Below are positions 45,086 through 57,503 of a stretch of 64,000 bases of DNA, in pieces. Made by a program: the position numbers and the translations under genes. The notes beneath the pieces were generated by a model. That model saw nothing but the letters and a program-made list of their open reading frames with translations. It searched no databases and was not told where the DNA came from. Source of the stretch: Colletotrichum lupini (Eukaryota > Ascomycota > Sordariomycetes > Glomerellales > Glomerellaceae); assembly GCF_023278565.1 (NCBI RefSeq), contig NC_064682.1, positions 682,001 through 746,000 of the forward strand, given 5' to 3'. How positions within the stretch are numbered: position 1 is the first letter of the stretch; every line of letters begins with the position of its first letter.

Positions 45086-47050
45086 ATGCCAGTCCTCAAG
45101 GGTGGTGCCGTCTTCACGGCCATCGCCTCCCTCGCCGCCGTCGCGGTCCCGGCTTCATCTGCCAGTGTCCCGACCATCACTCCCGAGTACCTCGCAACCG
45201 CGGGCAACAACTCCCTCTTCACCCGCTGGAGGCCTCGCTCTCACTACCTCGCGCCGCACAGCTGGCTCAACGACCCTTGCGGTGCCGTCTACGACCCGGC
45301 CACGGAGACATACCACTTGCACTACCAGTTCCACCCCAACCACGTCAACTGGGGAAACATCTCATGGGGCCATGCTGTCTCCAAGGATCTTTTCCACTGG
45401 ACCGATGTCCGCGACTGGCAAAATGACTCTTCCGTGTCGCTCGCCTCTGGCAAGTACGCTTCCGGCCCTCTCTCGCAGTTCACCGGCACCACGCAGCCCG
45501 TCAACATTGAGGGCGCCAGCGATGGCACACTCCTGACTTTCGGCACCGGTATTCACTACCTGCCCACGAACTGGAAGCAGCCGTACATTACCGGCACGGA
45601 AGTGCAGGCCATGTACACCTCCTCCGATGGAGGTTCCACCTGGGACGAAGTCGGCACCGTTCTCTCTGGACCTCCCGAGGGCTGGAACGTCACCGGCTGG
45701 AGAGATCCCAGCTTCTTCCCCTCTACGGAGCTCGACAGCCTCCTCCAGGTCAGCGAGCCCCACTACTACATGGTTCTCGGCTCCGGCCTCAAGACCGGCG
45801 ATGTCCCCGCCCAGCTCCCCGGCGCCGCCCGCCCCGGTTTCATCGGACCCCGTATCCCGCTTTACTCTGCGCCCTCCTCCAACCTGACCCAGTGGACCTT
45901 CCTCGGCGCTCTTTGGGAGCCCGCTGCGAACTCGTCCCTCGGTGCCCCCGACATCACCGGATCCTACGGCTACAACTTTGAAGTCAGCAGCTTCTTCGAC
46001 CTTCCCGTCGGCGACTCGGACGAGAAGGCCTGGTTCGTCACCATGGGCGCCGAGGGCGGCAACACAACCCAGCACTGGAAGGAGCAGTGGGCTTTGTGGA
46101 ACCGCGGAGACGTCGCCCGCCGCGACAACGGCTCCGTCGAGTTCACGCCCACCGCCGGTGCCGCCCTGGACTGGGGTATTTCCTACGCCCAGGCTACCTG
46201 GAAGGACACCCGTAACGCCGACCGACGCGTCATGTGGGGATGGGCCAACGACGATATCCTCGGCGACTACGGCTACAACACTTCCAAGCAGATGGGCTAC
46301 CAGGGTTCTATGAACCTCCCCGTGGAGCTCTACATCAAGGAGACCAAGGGCGTCCAGAACTGCGGCACCCAGCAGGACGGAAGCACCTGCATCGAGAGCT
46401 GCAACGGCCACACCGCGCAGACCCTCGGCATGCGCCCCCTCCCTGACGTCCTCGAGCTCCTCCGCGAGGGCGCGCAGACCAACGAGTTCGAGATCGGCCA
46501 GCTCACCGACACCACCAAGACTGCCTCCGCTGACCTCGGCACGTCCTACGAGCTAACTGCCACCCTCAGCGACTTCAGCGGCTCCGCGGGTATCATCCTC
46601 GCCCAGAGCCCCGACTCCGCCGAGTACACCACCATCAACTTCGACGTCGAGGCCTCAGAGATCAGCGTCATCCGCACCCACAGCAGTCTGCTGTCCAACT
46701 TTAACAACGCCACCTTTGTCGGCCACTTTGAGCCCTACCAGATCCACGAGAAGGGCGCCAACGCGACCATCACGGAGGAGCTCAACTTCCACGTCGTGCT
46801 CGACAACTCTCTGCTCGAGATCTGGGTCAACGAGCGCTTCGCGCTAACGGCGCGCATCTACCCCTCGCGCAACGACAGCACGGGCTTGACCTTCTTCGCT
46901 GCAGAGGGCGGCAAGGCTACCTGGAAGGACGTCAAGGTCTGGACTGGCCTTGCGCAGGCGTGGCCTGAGAGGCCGGAGGATTCCAGCGTTCCATTGGTCT
47001 GGGATACCGCTGAGCAGACGAACAACTACACTTGGTGGGCCGGATACTAG
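45086..47050 (+). CDS. Secreted GH32 beta-fructofuranosidase (invertase/inulinase type)
   Basis: Cleaves fructose from sucrose or fructans with retention. Single exon, 654 residues. The chosen ATG at 45086 opens a signal peptide (MPVLKGGAVFTAIASLAAVA) and follows a TATA box by about 85 bp; the frame is open further upstream but that part lies outside the expected mRNA. GH32 blocks are in order: WLNDPCG near residue 60 (the D is the nucleophile; most family members have WMNDPNG), YQFHP, WGHAVS, GWRDPSFF near 205 (RDP transition-state stabiliser) and NFEVSSFF near 298, where the E is the acid/base (family usually has EC/EV). A five-bladed propeller is followed by a C-terminal beta-sandwich with INFDVEAS and LEIWVNERFALTARIYPS. 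Several N-glycosylation sequons are present. Whether it prefers sucrose or inulin cannot be read from sequence. Confidence 0.9.
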   Translation: MPVLKGGAVFTAIASLAAVAVPASSASVPTITPEYLATAGNNSLFTRWRPRSHYLAPHSWLNDPCGAVYDPATETYHLHYQFHPNHVNWGNISWGHAVSKDLFHWTDVRDWQNDSSVSLASGKYASGPLSQFTGTTQPVNIEGASDGTLLTFGTGIHYLPTNWKQPYITGTEVQAMYTSSDGGSTWDEVGTVLSGPPEGWNVTGWRDPSFFPSTELDSLLQVSEPHYYMVLGSGLKTGDVPAQLPGAARPGFIGPRIPLYSAPSSNLTQWTFLGALWEPAANSSLGAPDITGSYGYNFEVSSFFDLPVGDSDEKAWFVTMGAEGGNTTQHWKEQWALWNRGDVARRDNGSVEFTPTAGAALDWGISYAQATWKDTRNADRRVMWGWANDDILGDYGYNTSKQMGYQGSMNLPVELYIKETKGVQNCGTQQDGSTCIESCNGHTAQTLGMRPLPDVLELLREGAQTNEFEIGQLTDTTKTASADLGTSYELTATLSDFSGSAGIILAQSPDSAEYTTINFDVEASEISVIRTHSSLLSNFNNATFVGHFEPYQIHEKGANATITEELNFHVVLDNSLLEIWVNERFALTARIYPSRNDSTGLTFFAAEGGKATWKDVKVWTGLAQAWPERPEDSSVPLVWDTAEQTNNYTWWAGY

Positions 47051-47376
47051 GCGGAATATTAGTCCATAGACCTTGAAGTGATGAACACTAGATGATGATT
47101 TTACGCATGATTACAGTATAGAGTAATACCTATTACCAAAAGTAAAAGTTTTGATATAACATTCACGATTCCTTGCCTCTCACTGCCTGCATTATGAGAT
47201 CAGTGATATGTTCATGAATATTCTTCCTGTGATAGAGAGCCTTGTGCTCATCTGAGCGCAGGATTTCGGTAGCTCAATGGTCATACAGCTGTCTTTAGCT
47301 CACAACGCACAATTTGAGCCATCTCGGACGTGAAACTAATAACAGACGATTGTCACCGCCATCAAAAACACGAAAA
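47051..47376. other. Short intergenic spacer
   Basis: 3' flank of the GH32 gene and, at 47364-47368, an A5 run that is the T-run terminator of the minus-strand tRNA. Nothing else seen. Confidence 0.5.
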
Positions 47377-47475
47377 TGAAAGGGACGAGACTCGAACTCG
47401 CGCGGGTTGCCCCACCAAGAAACACATGTTAAGCTGACCTTAACCTGGCGCCATAACCAACTCGGCCACCCTTCC
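47377..47475 (-). tRNA. tRNA-Leu (anticodon AAG) with intron
   Basis: Minus strand, 5' GGAAGGG pairs with 3' CCCTTTC (one G-T pair); discriminator A at 47377. D arm GCC/GGC, anticodon stem CCAGG/CTTGG, T arm GCGAG-TTCGAGT-CTCGT, and a 13-nt variable arm as in class II tRNAs. The anticodon loop reads TTAAGG then a 17-nt intron after position 37, then T38; anticodon AAG decodes CUU leucine. The intron contains CTTAAC, complementary to GTTAAG around the anticodon, the usual pre-tRNA pairing. CCA is not encoded. A T5 terminator follows. Confidence 0.92.
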
Positions 47476-48361
47476 GATGGTGATCCTTGGATATCCTTGG
47501 ATCGGTGTGGTTGAGGTCGGGAGCGCGGGTGAGGGAAGATAAAGCCCTAGAGTGGAGCATCGTGAGATTTTTCTTCAGGTGAAAACTTTCCGGAGCGGAG
47601 TCCGGCTTCGTGGGATGTGGGGATGACGCCGTTGCCACTAAGCTGGGACCCGATTCACGGAAGGACGGCAGTGGCTTTGGGGCTGCGGGTATCGCGAGAA
47701 AACGAAACTGAAGATTTTCATCGTAGTCCGTAGGCCCAGTCCAGCCTAGATCAGCTAGCATGAGCAGGTGCTTAGCTGAGCGCAAGATCTGGTCACACTG
47801 TAGATATTCGGGTCTGTGCTAGTCGACGTGAGACTTGACATTAGAATCGCTCATTAAATCCAGATCAGTCAAGTTAAGTGGAGCGAGAGTCACTCATCAG
47901 CAGAGAAGCTCCAAGTCCAAGTAAGAAGTCAGTGAGAGTCCAATGATTATGATGGGCCTCTTGCTCAATCAAAGCAGTAAAGTCAAGGCAATTCCTTTGT
48001 CATCGTCATTATGCTCAAGCTTCAATGAACTCGGGTTCAGGCCATGTTGAATGGTGTTCCTGAGCAGAGTAATCTACACTGAAGACGAAAGTGAGTAAAG
48101 AGCACGTTGGCTAAGCCAATGATCGCGACCCATCGAGTCCAGGATCGAATGGTCCGGATCGCCCTCCCTCCCTTCGCCTACACGAAAAATGTGGCTACAC
48201 GAGCTCGGAGCTGTCAAAACGGCAGGCCAAGCAGAAGATGCCACCCAATCATCCGGTAAATAGGTGTCATTGCTTCCCGTCTTGCTGCACATCCAAGCAC
48301 TCTAAGTCGGCTCATCCATGGATGTGTTCACCCATGTGGAGATCTTCCGTGTGCACTGGTG
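47476..48361. other. Intergenic, nothing recognised
   Basis: 886 bp between the tRNA and the left LTR, ending in the GGTG target duplication (48358-48361). Short frames only. tRNA genes are frequent retrotransposon landing neighbourhoods, but here the gap is almost 0.9 kb. Confidence 0.45.
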
Positions 48362-48489
48362 TGAGAAGCTGGCACTACTACCCCCACCCATAGTGTGTAT
48401 TATTATATAATTAGTAGAGCTATATTAGTACCGTGCTAGAGCGTACTTTATACTTAGAGAAAATAAGCATTAATTACTACTATTTTTTA
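48362..48489 (+). repeat. Left LTR, 128 bp
   Basis: Starts TGAGAAGCTGG and aligns end to end with 57059-57186. Differences between the two are of the C-to-T or G-to-A kind in either copy; here the CA end has become TA. Confidence 0.87.
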
Positions 48490-51400
48490 ATAGTACCTAG
48501 AGGCGGGTTTAAGGGTAATTTTAACGCCCTTAGGCCTCTAGAGTAATCTATCTTATTATATATAACTGCGGTTATCTATTTATTGTTTAATAGGCGATTA
48601 TTACCTCGTTACCTATTTATTAAAGGAGGGACAGAAGGCTACTTTACTAAAGGAATAGTAATATTATTAACTTAATATAAATATAATATTAGTAATACCC
48701 GACGCGTTAGAGACGTACTTAAGACTAGACTTTAAATAGCTAAGTTTATATTTAGTAAAAGAACTTAAGAGAAGAAGTATATATAAGATACTATTATCTC
48801 TTCCGATACTTATTATATATTACGAAAATGATTATTAAGAAGTCCCTCGTATACTAATATAGAGGGTAAAAATATACTTCATAAAAAAAGACTATACTAA
48901 AGAGGCGGGACGAAGAAGTCGGAGAGTTTAGTAAAAGTAGTATATAATAAATCTAATAATAATATTCTTAATAAATCCCGACCCCCAATAAGAAATAATA
49001 GAGCGAAATATATAAGAGATTCGCTTATTTACTTAAATACTATTTAGAAAATAATAATATAGAAAATAAAAGATCCTCCTCGCTACGATATTAATAAAAT
49101 AAAATTACTTTATATTAATAAAATATTAAGAGAAGGCGGATATAGGCTAGGAAGAACTGTATTTATAGCAATACTACTTAGTAATATAAGTATAAATAAC
49201 AATATAGCCCGATATTATTAATAAAAGAAACTCCTTATAATCGCTACGTACGAACTCTAAGATATATAATTTTTATTATTTAACGATCTAGGGACTTAGC
49301 TAATTTTCGCCCTTATTAAGCCCTAATAAGGTCTTAGCAGGAAGCTAATATTATAAATCGTAGCTCACGGTTTTTAAAAAAGCCTAATTTCTAGCGGCTA
49401 TAGTAAAAAATAATAATATTACTTATATTATATTTAAGAGAAGTTAAATATTTTAGTAAGCACTCTTCTCGTTAAAAGTGAGTTTTCGGACTTAATAAAA
49501 ATCGCACTTTCCTTTAAGGGAAATAGAGGAATATTATAAGGAGGGATATGTTAGAGGACCTTCCGATTTTACGATAATAAGGACCTAGAAGGCTAGGTAG
49601 CTACGTTATTTAACTTATAAGTTATAGAGTAATATAAAAAGAGAGGGAAGCTTAGGATAGCCTGAGTAGTATATATATATACTACCGTAGACTATAGTAA
49701 GCCTCGATAGCCCCCGGAAAAAGAGAGTTTTCTCTCTTTTTTATTTTTAAATTATAGTATAACAACGCCCTATAAGGCAGACTTTTTAATTTAATATTAT
49801 ATTTTCTTTTTAAATTAACGCATAATAAATACTATTATAACGCTATTTATTATAAGATAATTTATAATTCTTTTTTTTTATACTTTATATACGATATTAT
49901 AACTACGTTTATAAAGTAGATCTCGTTAAGAAGGCCCTCGAGAGAAGTCTAGGACGATATACTAATATACTACGCTTATTAGAACTTTTTATACTAATAT
50001 TTAATATACTTAAAGTAAAAAGTATAGTAAAATCTATATTAATTAACTCTCTTAATATTTTATATTTAACATAGTAATTCTCTAAGTTAAGAGTAGGTAA
50101 TCTTATTTTATTATTATCTAACTAGTTAAGCCCTTTTATATTTACCCTAAGTACCCTTATTAAATAAGTATCCTAAGATATATAAGTACTTATTAAAACT
50201 ATTATTACTTATATAAGACTACTTATTATTATAAATATCTTCCCTAGCTCTTAAGGTATAACTTTTACTAGTTATAACCGAGGTATATCTATAGAAAAGT
50301 ATTTTAACTTAGTAAAAGCCTAAGTAAATAGGCTAAGAATAGACGACCTAATTAAAGAGAATAAGTAAAGGATTTATATTTTTAGAACTAAGCTTTATTA
50401 TAATATAAAGGATTAATTTACTACGTAAAATAAAGAAAACCAACGTAACTAGTCTAAGATTAAAAAAGCTTTTTAAAAGCGCTTTAAAGACCTAAATAAA
50501 ATAGTAAAGAATACTAAAATAGTACGAAAGGCCTTATTATTTATAAGAAGTAATAAAAAAACACTCTCTATTTTTTTATAAAGAGTATTAAAGATTTAGA
50601 AACGCTTATTAGAGGCTTATTAAGATATATTTACGTAGAGAGTCTTTATTATTATTCTTAATAATAAGAAAAATATCCTTTTTTAGTAAAAAGTATTAAA
50701 TAGGTTTTTTTATAAAAAGTAATTTAATAAATATAGGGTTCTATATAACTATACCTTTAATAACTTAAAGATAATTATTAAGCTATGCGTAGACCTAATT
50801 TAAAGATAGCTTAATATTAATAACGAATCGGACGTTAAGGAAGAGAACCTTTTTTATAAACTTATTAAGAGATTTAAGTAGCGTAACAATTAAAACGTAA
50901 AACTAATACGAAAAGCGATATATAATTTAATAATATAAAGTACTAAATAGTAAAGTAATAAGGATAAGTAACTATAGACGCCTACGTAAATAAGTAATAA
51001 ACTACTTCGTAATATTAATATACTTCGATACTTTAATTATTATAAATAGGGGTATATTAACCTAAAATATCCTAAGCCTCGGAACCTAGTTATATAAGTA
51101 AAGAATAAGGCTAATTAAGAGGAGTATAAAACTAAGTATTTAAAAAAGAGATACGAAGAATTAAAAGCTAAGCTAGCCGTTTTTAATTATATTTTACTTT
51201 TATTATTAATAATACGTAAGTTAGAAAAGACTAATTAATAAACTATAGGGGACTCTATTTTAAATATTATATTAAGCCCCTTTATTAGTACTATTTTTAT
51301 AAAATATAAATAGCTAAGTAATATAGGTATATTATTATATTACGACGTAATATTTTCTAAGAACTATCGTAGTAGTATTTTAGGATATAATACCGTAGTT

Positions 51401-54400
51401 TAGGAGATTAATAACGAGATATATGTAGTAAAGAGGATACGAGAGGAGTTATACTTAGATATTTATAAAAATAATAAAGGACGCCCTTTTAAAAAAGTAC
51501 GATAAGCTATAAAAGGAGAGGATGAGGAAATACTTTAAAAAATACGTAAAAAAAGCTATATATTTAATAAAAAAAGCGTAGTATATTAGTAAATACGTTT
51601 TAAAAAGAGGCCCTAGTAAAAATAATAAAACTAAAGGCTCGAAGGGGAAATAGAGGGAGTAAGTAATATTATACTATATTAATAATTATTAAAATCGTAT
51701 TAGAACTAAAGCTAAGATAAGTAGACGCCCTAGGACCTTATTACTTATTAAGGGTATAACTAAGTACGACGTTAAGCTATTTAGTATTAAAAAGACTTTA
51801 AGGGATATTATTATTAATATAATAATACTATAGCTTTTATAAATTAGTTTAATAATTAAAGCTAAGGTAGCTTTTTTAATATAAATAGACTTAATTAAAA
51901 TAAAAAGACCGAAGAAATAAGGCGGGTTAGACCCTAAGGTACGAGTATTTAATATAAAAGAGCCCTAATATTATATTAGCCTTATTATAGAGGTTGATAT
52001 AATAAACGAGTAAAAGCTAAGGAGCGACGGTAAGGTATTCTTTAAAGACGTTATATATAGTCCCGAGGATAGCGTACTAACTAGTTTAGAGTATATTAAT
52101 AGTATTATTAAGAACGTACGTATTTTAAATATTTTTTTAAATAGTAGATCTATTATTAATATTATTAACTTTACCTTTATTAAAAAATATTATATACCCC
52201 GGGTAAAAATATAAGAACTTATAACGATTAGATTAGTAAATAACTAAGTAATATTAGTATATAAATACGGTATTATAAGACGAGTAATAGGAAATATTTT
52301 AATAATAATATAAGCTATTATTATCGGACGTAATAACGAATAGGACCTCTTTTTAAATAAATAGTAATATAAAAGAGTTAGTATAGTAGTTAATTATAAA
52401 AGCGAAACCTTATTATTTTAAGGATAGAAGGGTTTAAAAATTACGGTACTTATTAAGCTATTACCGAACCTTATAGAGTTTTAGTATTATTACGAATACT
52501 AATACTAGCCCAGAGATAAGCTATATATTAATAATATATTAAAGACTAGCGATAATAATAATATTATAGAGGACTTAGAACGTTTTCTAAAAGAGGCTTA
52601 TTATAAGGTTACTAAGCCTTATTATTAATACCCCTACTTAGGAAACGAGTAGACCCTCGAAAGTACTAGTATATTAAGGGGTAATAGTATTACTATTTAA
52701 ACGCTAGAAAATTAAAGTATATACTATTATAAAGAATAATATCCGAACTATTATGTAAGGGGCCGTTAAATAAGTACGAATAATATAGTATTATTAAAAA
52801 TAAGGTAATAGGATTAAATAATTACGATTATTACTTACTACTTTTATTAAGTATACTAAATATAATACTAAATATATATTTATTATTATAAGACACTATA
52901 TTTTTTATTGAATACTATAATAACTATTAAGCGGGACGGGATATATACGGGTTGCGTATATGAAAAATAGACGTATTAAGAAGGGCATAATATTAAGACT
53001 ATTACTACTATAATTATATAACCGAGACCGAGGTATATAATATACGAATATAAAATAAATATATAGAGGATTATTATTATATAAGCGCACAGAAGAAGGA
53101 TATAATTAAGAAAGAAGAAAGAGAAGTTACTAGGACTATCGAAGTCGTAATAGGAAATAAATATATAAAGTCTAGAGGTAGTATAAATATATAATTATTT
53201 ACCTACTCTTTTTTTAAAGCTAAGTATAATTACGAAATTATAATATAGAGCTAGCTAGACCGATATAAATATGTTATAAAAAATATTACTAAGGGAAAAT
53301 GTTAATCCTTAATAGTAGTATTAAAAAGGAAAAGTTAAATTAAAAAAAAAAAAAGGAAATAGAGAGAGGGAATTAAATATTAGTTCGGATATTAATATTA
53401 AATTTAGCGCGGATAACGATAACGACAAGTATTACTTATAGAATAATACGGACCTCGAGACCCTCGCTAGGATACTATTCTTAATAATAAGCGGAAATAG
53501 CGAAATCGGTTAACTAAAAAAAGATTAAGGACGTAATAAGATATAAATATTTAAAGCTCTACCGATTTATATATAAAATTTAATTTTTTATACTTACTCT
53601 TTAAAACCCCGATTTTTTAATACTTTCCGGCCCCTATTTTAAGCTCTATAATATAAGGTTAATTTATAATTTAAAAACTTAGATATTATAGTTAGGGTAA
53701 TAGTAAATATTAAGGAGAGGAGGGACTTAGTTAGATAGTTATATTATACTTATAAGTACTATTTTATAAAAACCTTAGTAGGGATTAAGTATACTAAGCT
53801 CGTAAAGTATACTATCGATCTTTTTTTAAGTATATACGTAAAGATTAGGAAGTAGCTTAAGTATAACTAAATAGAGCGATAATTTATAATAGTAGCTTTT
53901 TTAAAAATAAAGAAAGCCGGAGTAATTAAGAGGCTAAATAGATATAATAAATAGATTACGAATACTCTTTTTAAAAAGAGAGTAGCTAAGCTAGGAGTAT
54001 TACGAATTATTTATAATTTTTACCTTATTAATAAAGTATTAGTTAAAATAGTATACCTATATTATAATATAAAGACTAATATCGATTTAATCTTTTATAA
54101 ACGCCCGAGAGTCTACTTATAACCGACGCTTTTAATAGCTTTTAGGGTATTCCTATCTAAAAAAGTAACTAATATAAGACCTTAATCGTCGGCCCTAATA
54201 ATATATAAAAATATAAAAGTATATTATAAGGACTTAAGGGAGTACCCTTAATATATACGTATTTTAGAGACTTAGTTTTTAAATATTATAATATCGACGA
54301 ATACTACTTTTTTTAATTATAGGATTCCTCTTATACTTTTTGATATTAATATTTATTTTTATTAATAACTATAACTTTATGAGCGAGATATTTAAAGAGC

Positions 54401-57058
54401 ACTTTTACTTTCTATACTATTATTACTTTTTAAAAGTAATATAAGTACTAATCCCCCTTAGTAAAAGTAAGATATTTCTTTTTAACGATTACGTAACCTT
54501 AGTAAGATTTAAAATATACGTTAGTAAGATTCGTCCTTTAAGTAAATACTAAAATAAATTTATTATATAAAAATAATAGTTTAGAGAGTAGCCTTTATGG
54601 ATATAAAAAGAAGTAAGAGGTCTACTATACCTAATACCCTTTATATAAAAATATATCTTTAAAAGAGCTAATTTAGAAACTACGATTAAGAGGGTATTTT
54701 TTAAAGAAGTATTAAAAACGACCGAGTTTAGTAAGAAAAGTATATAGTAAAAATAGGTAGTGTGCGAGACCCTAGTATAAAAAAAAGAATAGGTCGAAGT
54801 ATTTAATAAAATATATAATATAATTTAAAATAACGCGACCTATAGTATAAGCTTATAAATATAATTTTATATCGTAATAAATATAAATAATTATATTACT
54901 AGTGCTATACTTATATAGCTTTTTAATAATTATAAACTAAGTACTTTAATTACTAACGCTAATTTTAGTAAGGTTATAATTATTATATAAATATCGTTTT
55001 ATTTATCTGACTAAAAAAGACGATATTTAGTCCTAAAAAAGGAAACCTTAGTAATTATACGAGCCTTAACTAAATACTAATAATTAACGAGTATAAGTCT
55101 AAACCTTATTATAATATATATTAATTATCAATTAATTAAATAGAGTATAAAGAACTATAATAAAGTTTATAATAAACTAATAAAGTAGATCGAAGTTCTA
55201 ATAAAATATAACATAAAGTATATATATTAACCTAATATTATAAAGATTATCTAAATAATAGACGGTTTAAGTCGTATATATAATAAGCTATAAGACCTGC
55301 TAATAAATATTAAGAAGTAACTTGTTTTTAAAGTAGAAGTAAAGAACTAAATAATTATAAAAAACGCTAAGTACGAGCGCCCTAAGCTAGGGCACTTTTA
55401 AGACCCCGCGAGGGTATAGGATATATTTAAATTTATTTTAATAAACTTAAGCGACGCTATACGTACTTTAAGGGAGGAATAGAAGAGTAAGATCCGTTAT
55501 ATACTCTATAATAAGTATAAACTACGGCAATAGTATAAAGACGTTATTAAATTCCTTTTTAAAAGACTATTAGTAATTAACTACTTTTTAAGAAATAAGA
55601 GGTAATTAGTAAGAGTAAAAGTAATATAATACAAGATATAAAAGTACGAGCTATATAAAAATAAGATAAATAGTAGCCTAGCCCGGTACGTAAGCAAGGA
55701 CTAAGTAGTATAGTAACTCTATAATATATATAATAAAGAAGGACATTTTAGAGTACTAATTACGATATACTACTTATAAGGGCGAATATATTAACTAAAG
55801 AGAACTTAAGACGTTAATTTTTATATTAAGTCTTATTAGGTATACTAGGTATACGGCCTAAGACTAAAGATATTATTACTAAAGAAGATTTTAATACTTA
55901 AACCTTAAAAAATAGTCGTAATTAACTTTATAAAAAAGATAACCTTAATTAGTACTAATAATTTAAAGTATATTTTAGTAAATATCGACTACTTTACTAA
56001 GTTTAGTATCTTTATATTATATAAAAAAGTATTTATAGAAGCGGTATACTAAGTATAATTATTAATAATTTCCTTAATTCTTAAATAGCCTAAAGCTATT
56101 TATTATAATAACGGTAGTTATTTTAAAAATATATTATTTATTATAGTTACCGATTATTATAATACTAAGCTTATTTATAATCCCGTATTTTACCCTCGGT
56201 TTATTAATTAAGCAGAGCGTATAGTACGGCTAGTTAAATTATAATTAATAAAATAAGTATAGTCTTAACTAAAGGAACTAAGGATACGATAATATTACTA
56301 AGTACTTATAATTATACAAGAGATTAAGTTAAAATACGTATAATTAATATTTATAATACTATCTATAACTACGCTCAGGAAGAACATATTATTAAATATA
56401 ATAATTACTAATAGTTTTAATAATTTAATTAAAGTACTTAAAGATATTACTAAACCTATTATTATCCTTAATAAAGAAGATATTAATATAGACCCTATTA
56501 CGATAAGCTAGAGTATTATTACGAATATTAATAAGAGGGAAGAGTTATATAATAATATAAGAAATAAATCGATACGTATAGCTAAAATAGTAAATATAGA
56601 AGCTACCCTAATTAGAAAATTTATTATAAATAATCTCGTTTAGGAAAAGAGTAATAAGGATAATAAGTTAAACTCGAAATTCGACTTATTATAGACCGGC
56701 TTTTATAAGATTATAAAGCCTATATCCGACGTTTTATATTAGCTTAGGGATATTACTAAGACCCGCGAGGGCGTACTAAGAAAAGTATACGTCTTAGACT
56801 TTAAAATATATATTATTAAACCCCCCCGACTCTAAATTAAGAAGCTTATTATTAATATATATATTATTATAAATATCGACGATTATTATAATATATGATT
56901 AGAGGACGTATTACTTATACTAGTAGTAGAGTTAGAGCGTAAGGCTAAGAAAGTACTTAATAATTAATAAATATATTAATAAGGACTAGTACTAGCGGAG
57001 GCGTTTTTTATATTAGTTAAGAGTGACTTAGGTTAGGTTATCGTAGAATTGGGTAGGC

Positions 57059-57186
57059 TAAGAAGCTGGTATTACTACCCCTACTTATAGTGTGTATTAT
57101 TATATAATTAGTAGAGCTATATTAGTACCGTGCTAGAGCGCACTTTATACTTAGAGAAAACAAGCATTAATTACTACCACTTTTCA
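57059..57186 (+). repeat. Right LTR, 128 bp
   Basis: Ends CTTTTCA followed by GGTG. Its start TAAGAAGCTGG is the left LTR's TGAGAAGCTGG with one G-to-A change. Confidence 0.87.
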
Positions 57187-57503
57187 GGTGGCTAACGATC
57201 GCGATCATCGCCTTGGAGCACCCAATTTGGTGCTGCGCGGCCCGTGACGTCATGCATACCTACCCAGATACGGTAAGTACCTAGCTCGAGCAGATACGCG
57301 CTTGACGTCGGCGGCGGCTGCATTCCAGCTGTTTGTTCGTGCATGATTTCTCCCCAAATCATGATTTTCAGCTGTCTCAGCTTCGTAGCCCCATACGAGC
57401 CGATGAACCTCGAGACGACTTCAAAGATTGGAGGTCCCCCGCATCGCAGTCGAGCGTCTATGCCATCGCTTCTTTCCGCCTACGAACAGGAACGACAGCA
57501 ACC
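57187..57503 (+). other. Promoter and leader of the 57504 gene, next to the LTR
   Basis: 317 bp between the retrotransposon and the ATG. The DNA is normal GC with no RIP damage. The insertion must have separated the gene from more distal upstream sequence. Confidence 0.5.

Larger units (their letters stand above)
48362..57186 (+). mobile_element. Ty3/gypsy-type LTR retrotransposon, RIP-destroyed, 8.8 kb
   Basis: Two 128-bp LTRs (48362-48489, 57059-57186) flank an 8.6-kb interior and a 4-bp duplication GGTG lies outside (48358-48361, 57187-57190). The interior is dominated by TA dinucleotides and stops. Plus-strand relics appear in order. A protease-like motif lies near 52120-52170 (the DSGS site reads NSRS, as G-to-A changes would give). 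A reverse-transcriptase-like stretch lies near 54300-54560. Integrase core blocks follow at 55970-56230: LVNIDYFTKFS, NNGSYF (from DNGS) and a block ending AER. Protease, RT, integrase in this order indicates the gypsy class. The segment before 57059 (TTGGGTAGGC) can be a polypurine tract. No intact frame remains, so the copy is dead. Confidence 0.88.

Noticed and set aside
45362..46411. 349-codon minus-strand frame opposite the GH32 gene
   Set aside because: Gly/Val-rich shadow with no motif; the sense strand has the GH32 catalytic blocks.
47429..47785. 118-codon minus-strand frame ending inside the tRNA
   Set aside because: It overlaps the tRNA gene and has no recognisable protein feature.
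52905..53090. 61-codon minus-strand frame within the retrotransposon
   Set aside because: Random opening in RIP-mutated AT-rich DNA; Tyr/Ile/Asn composition only.
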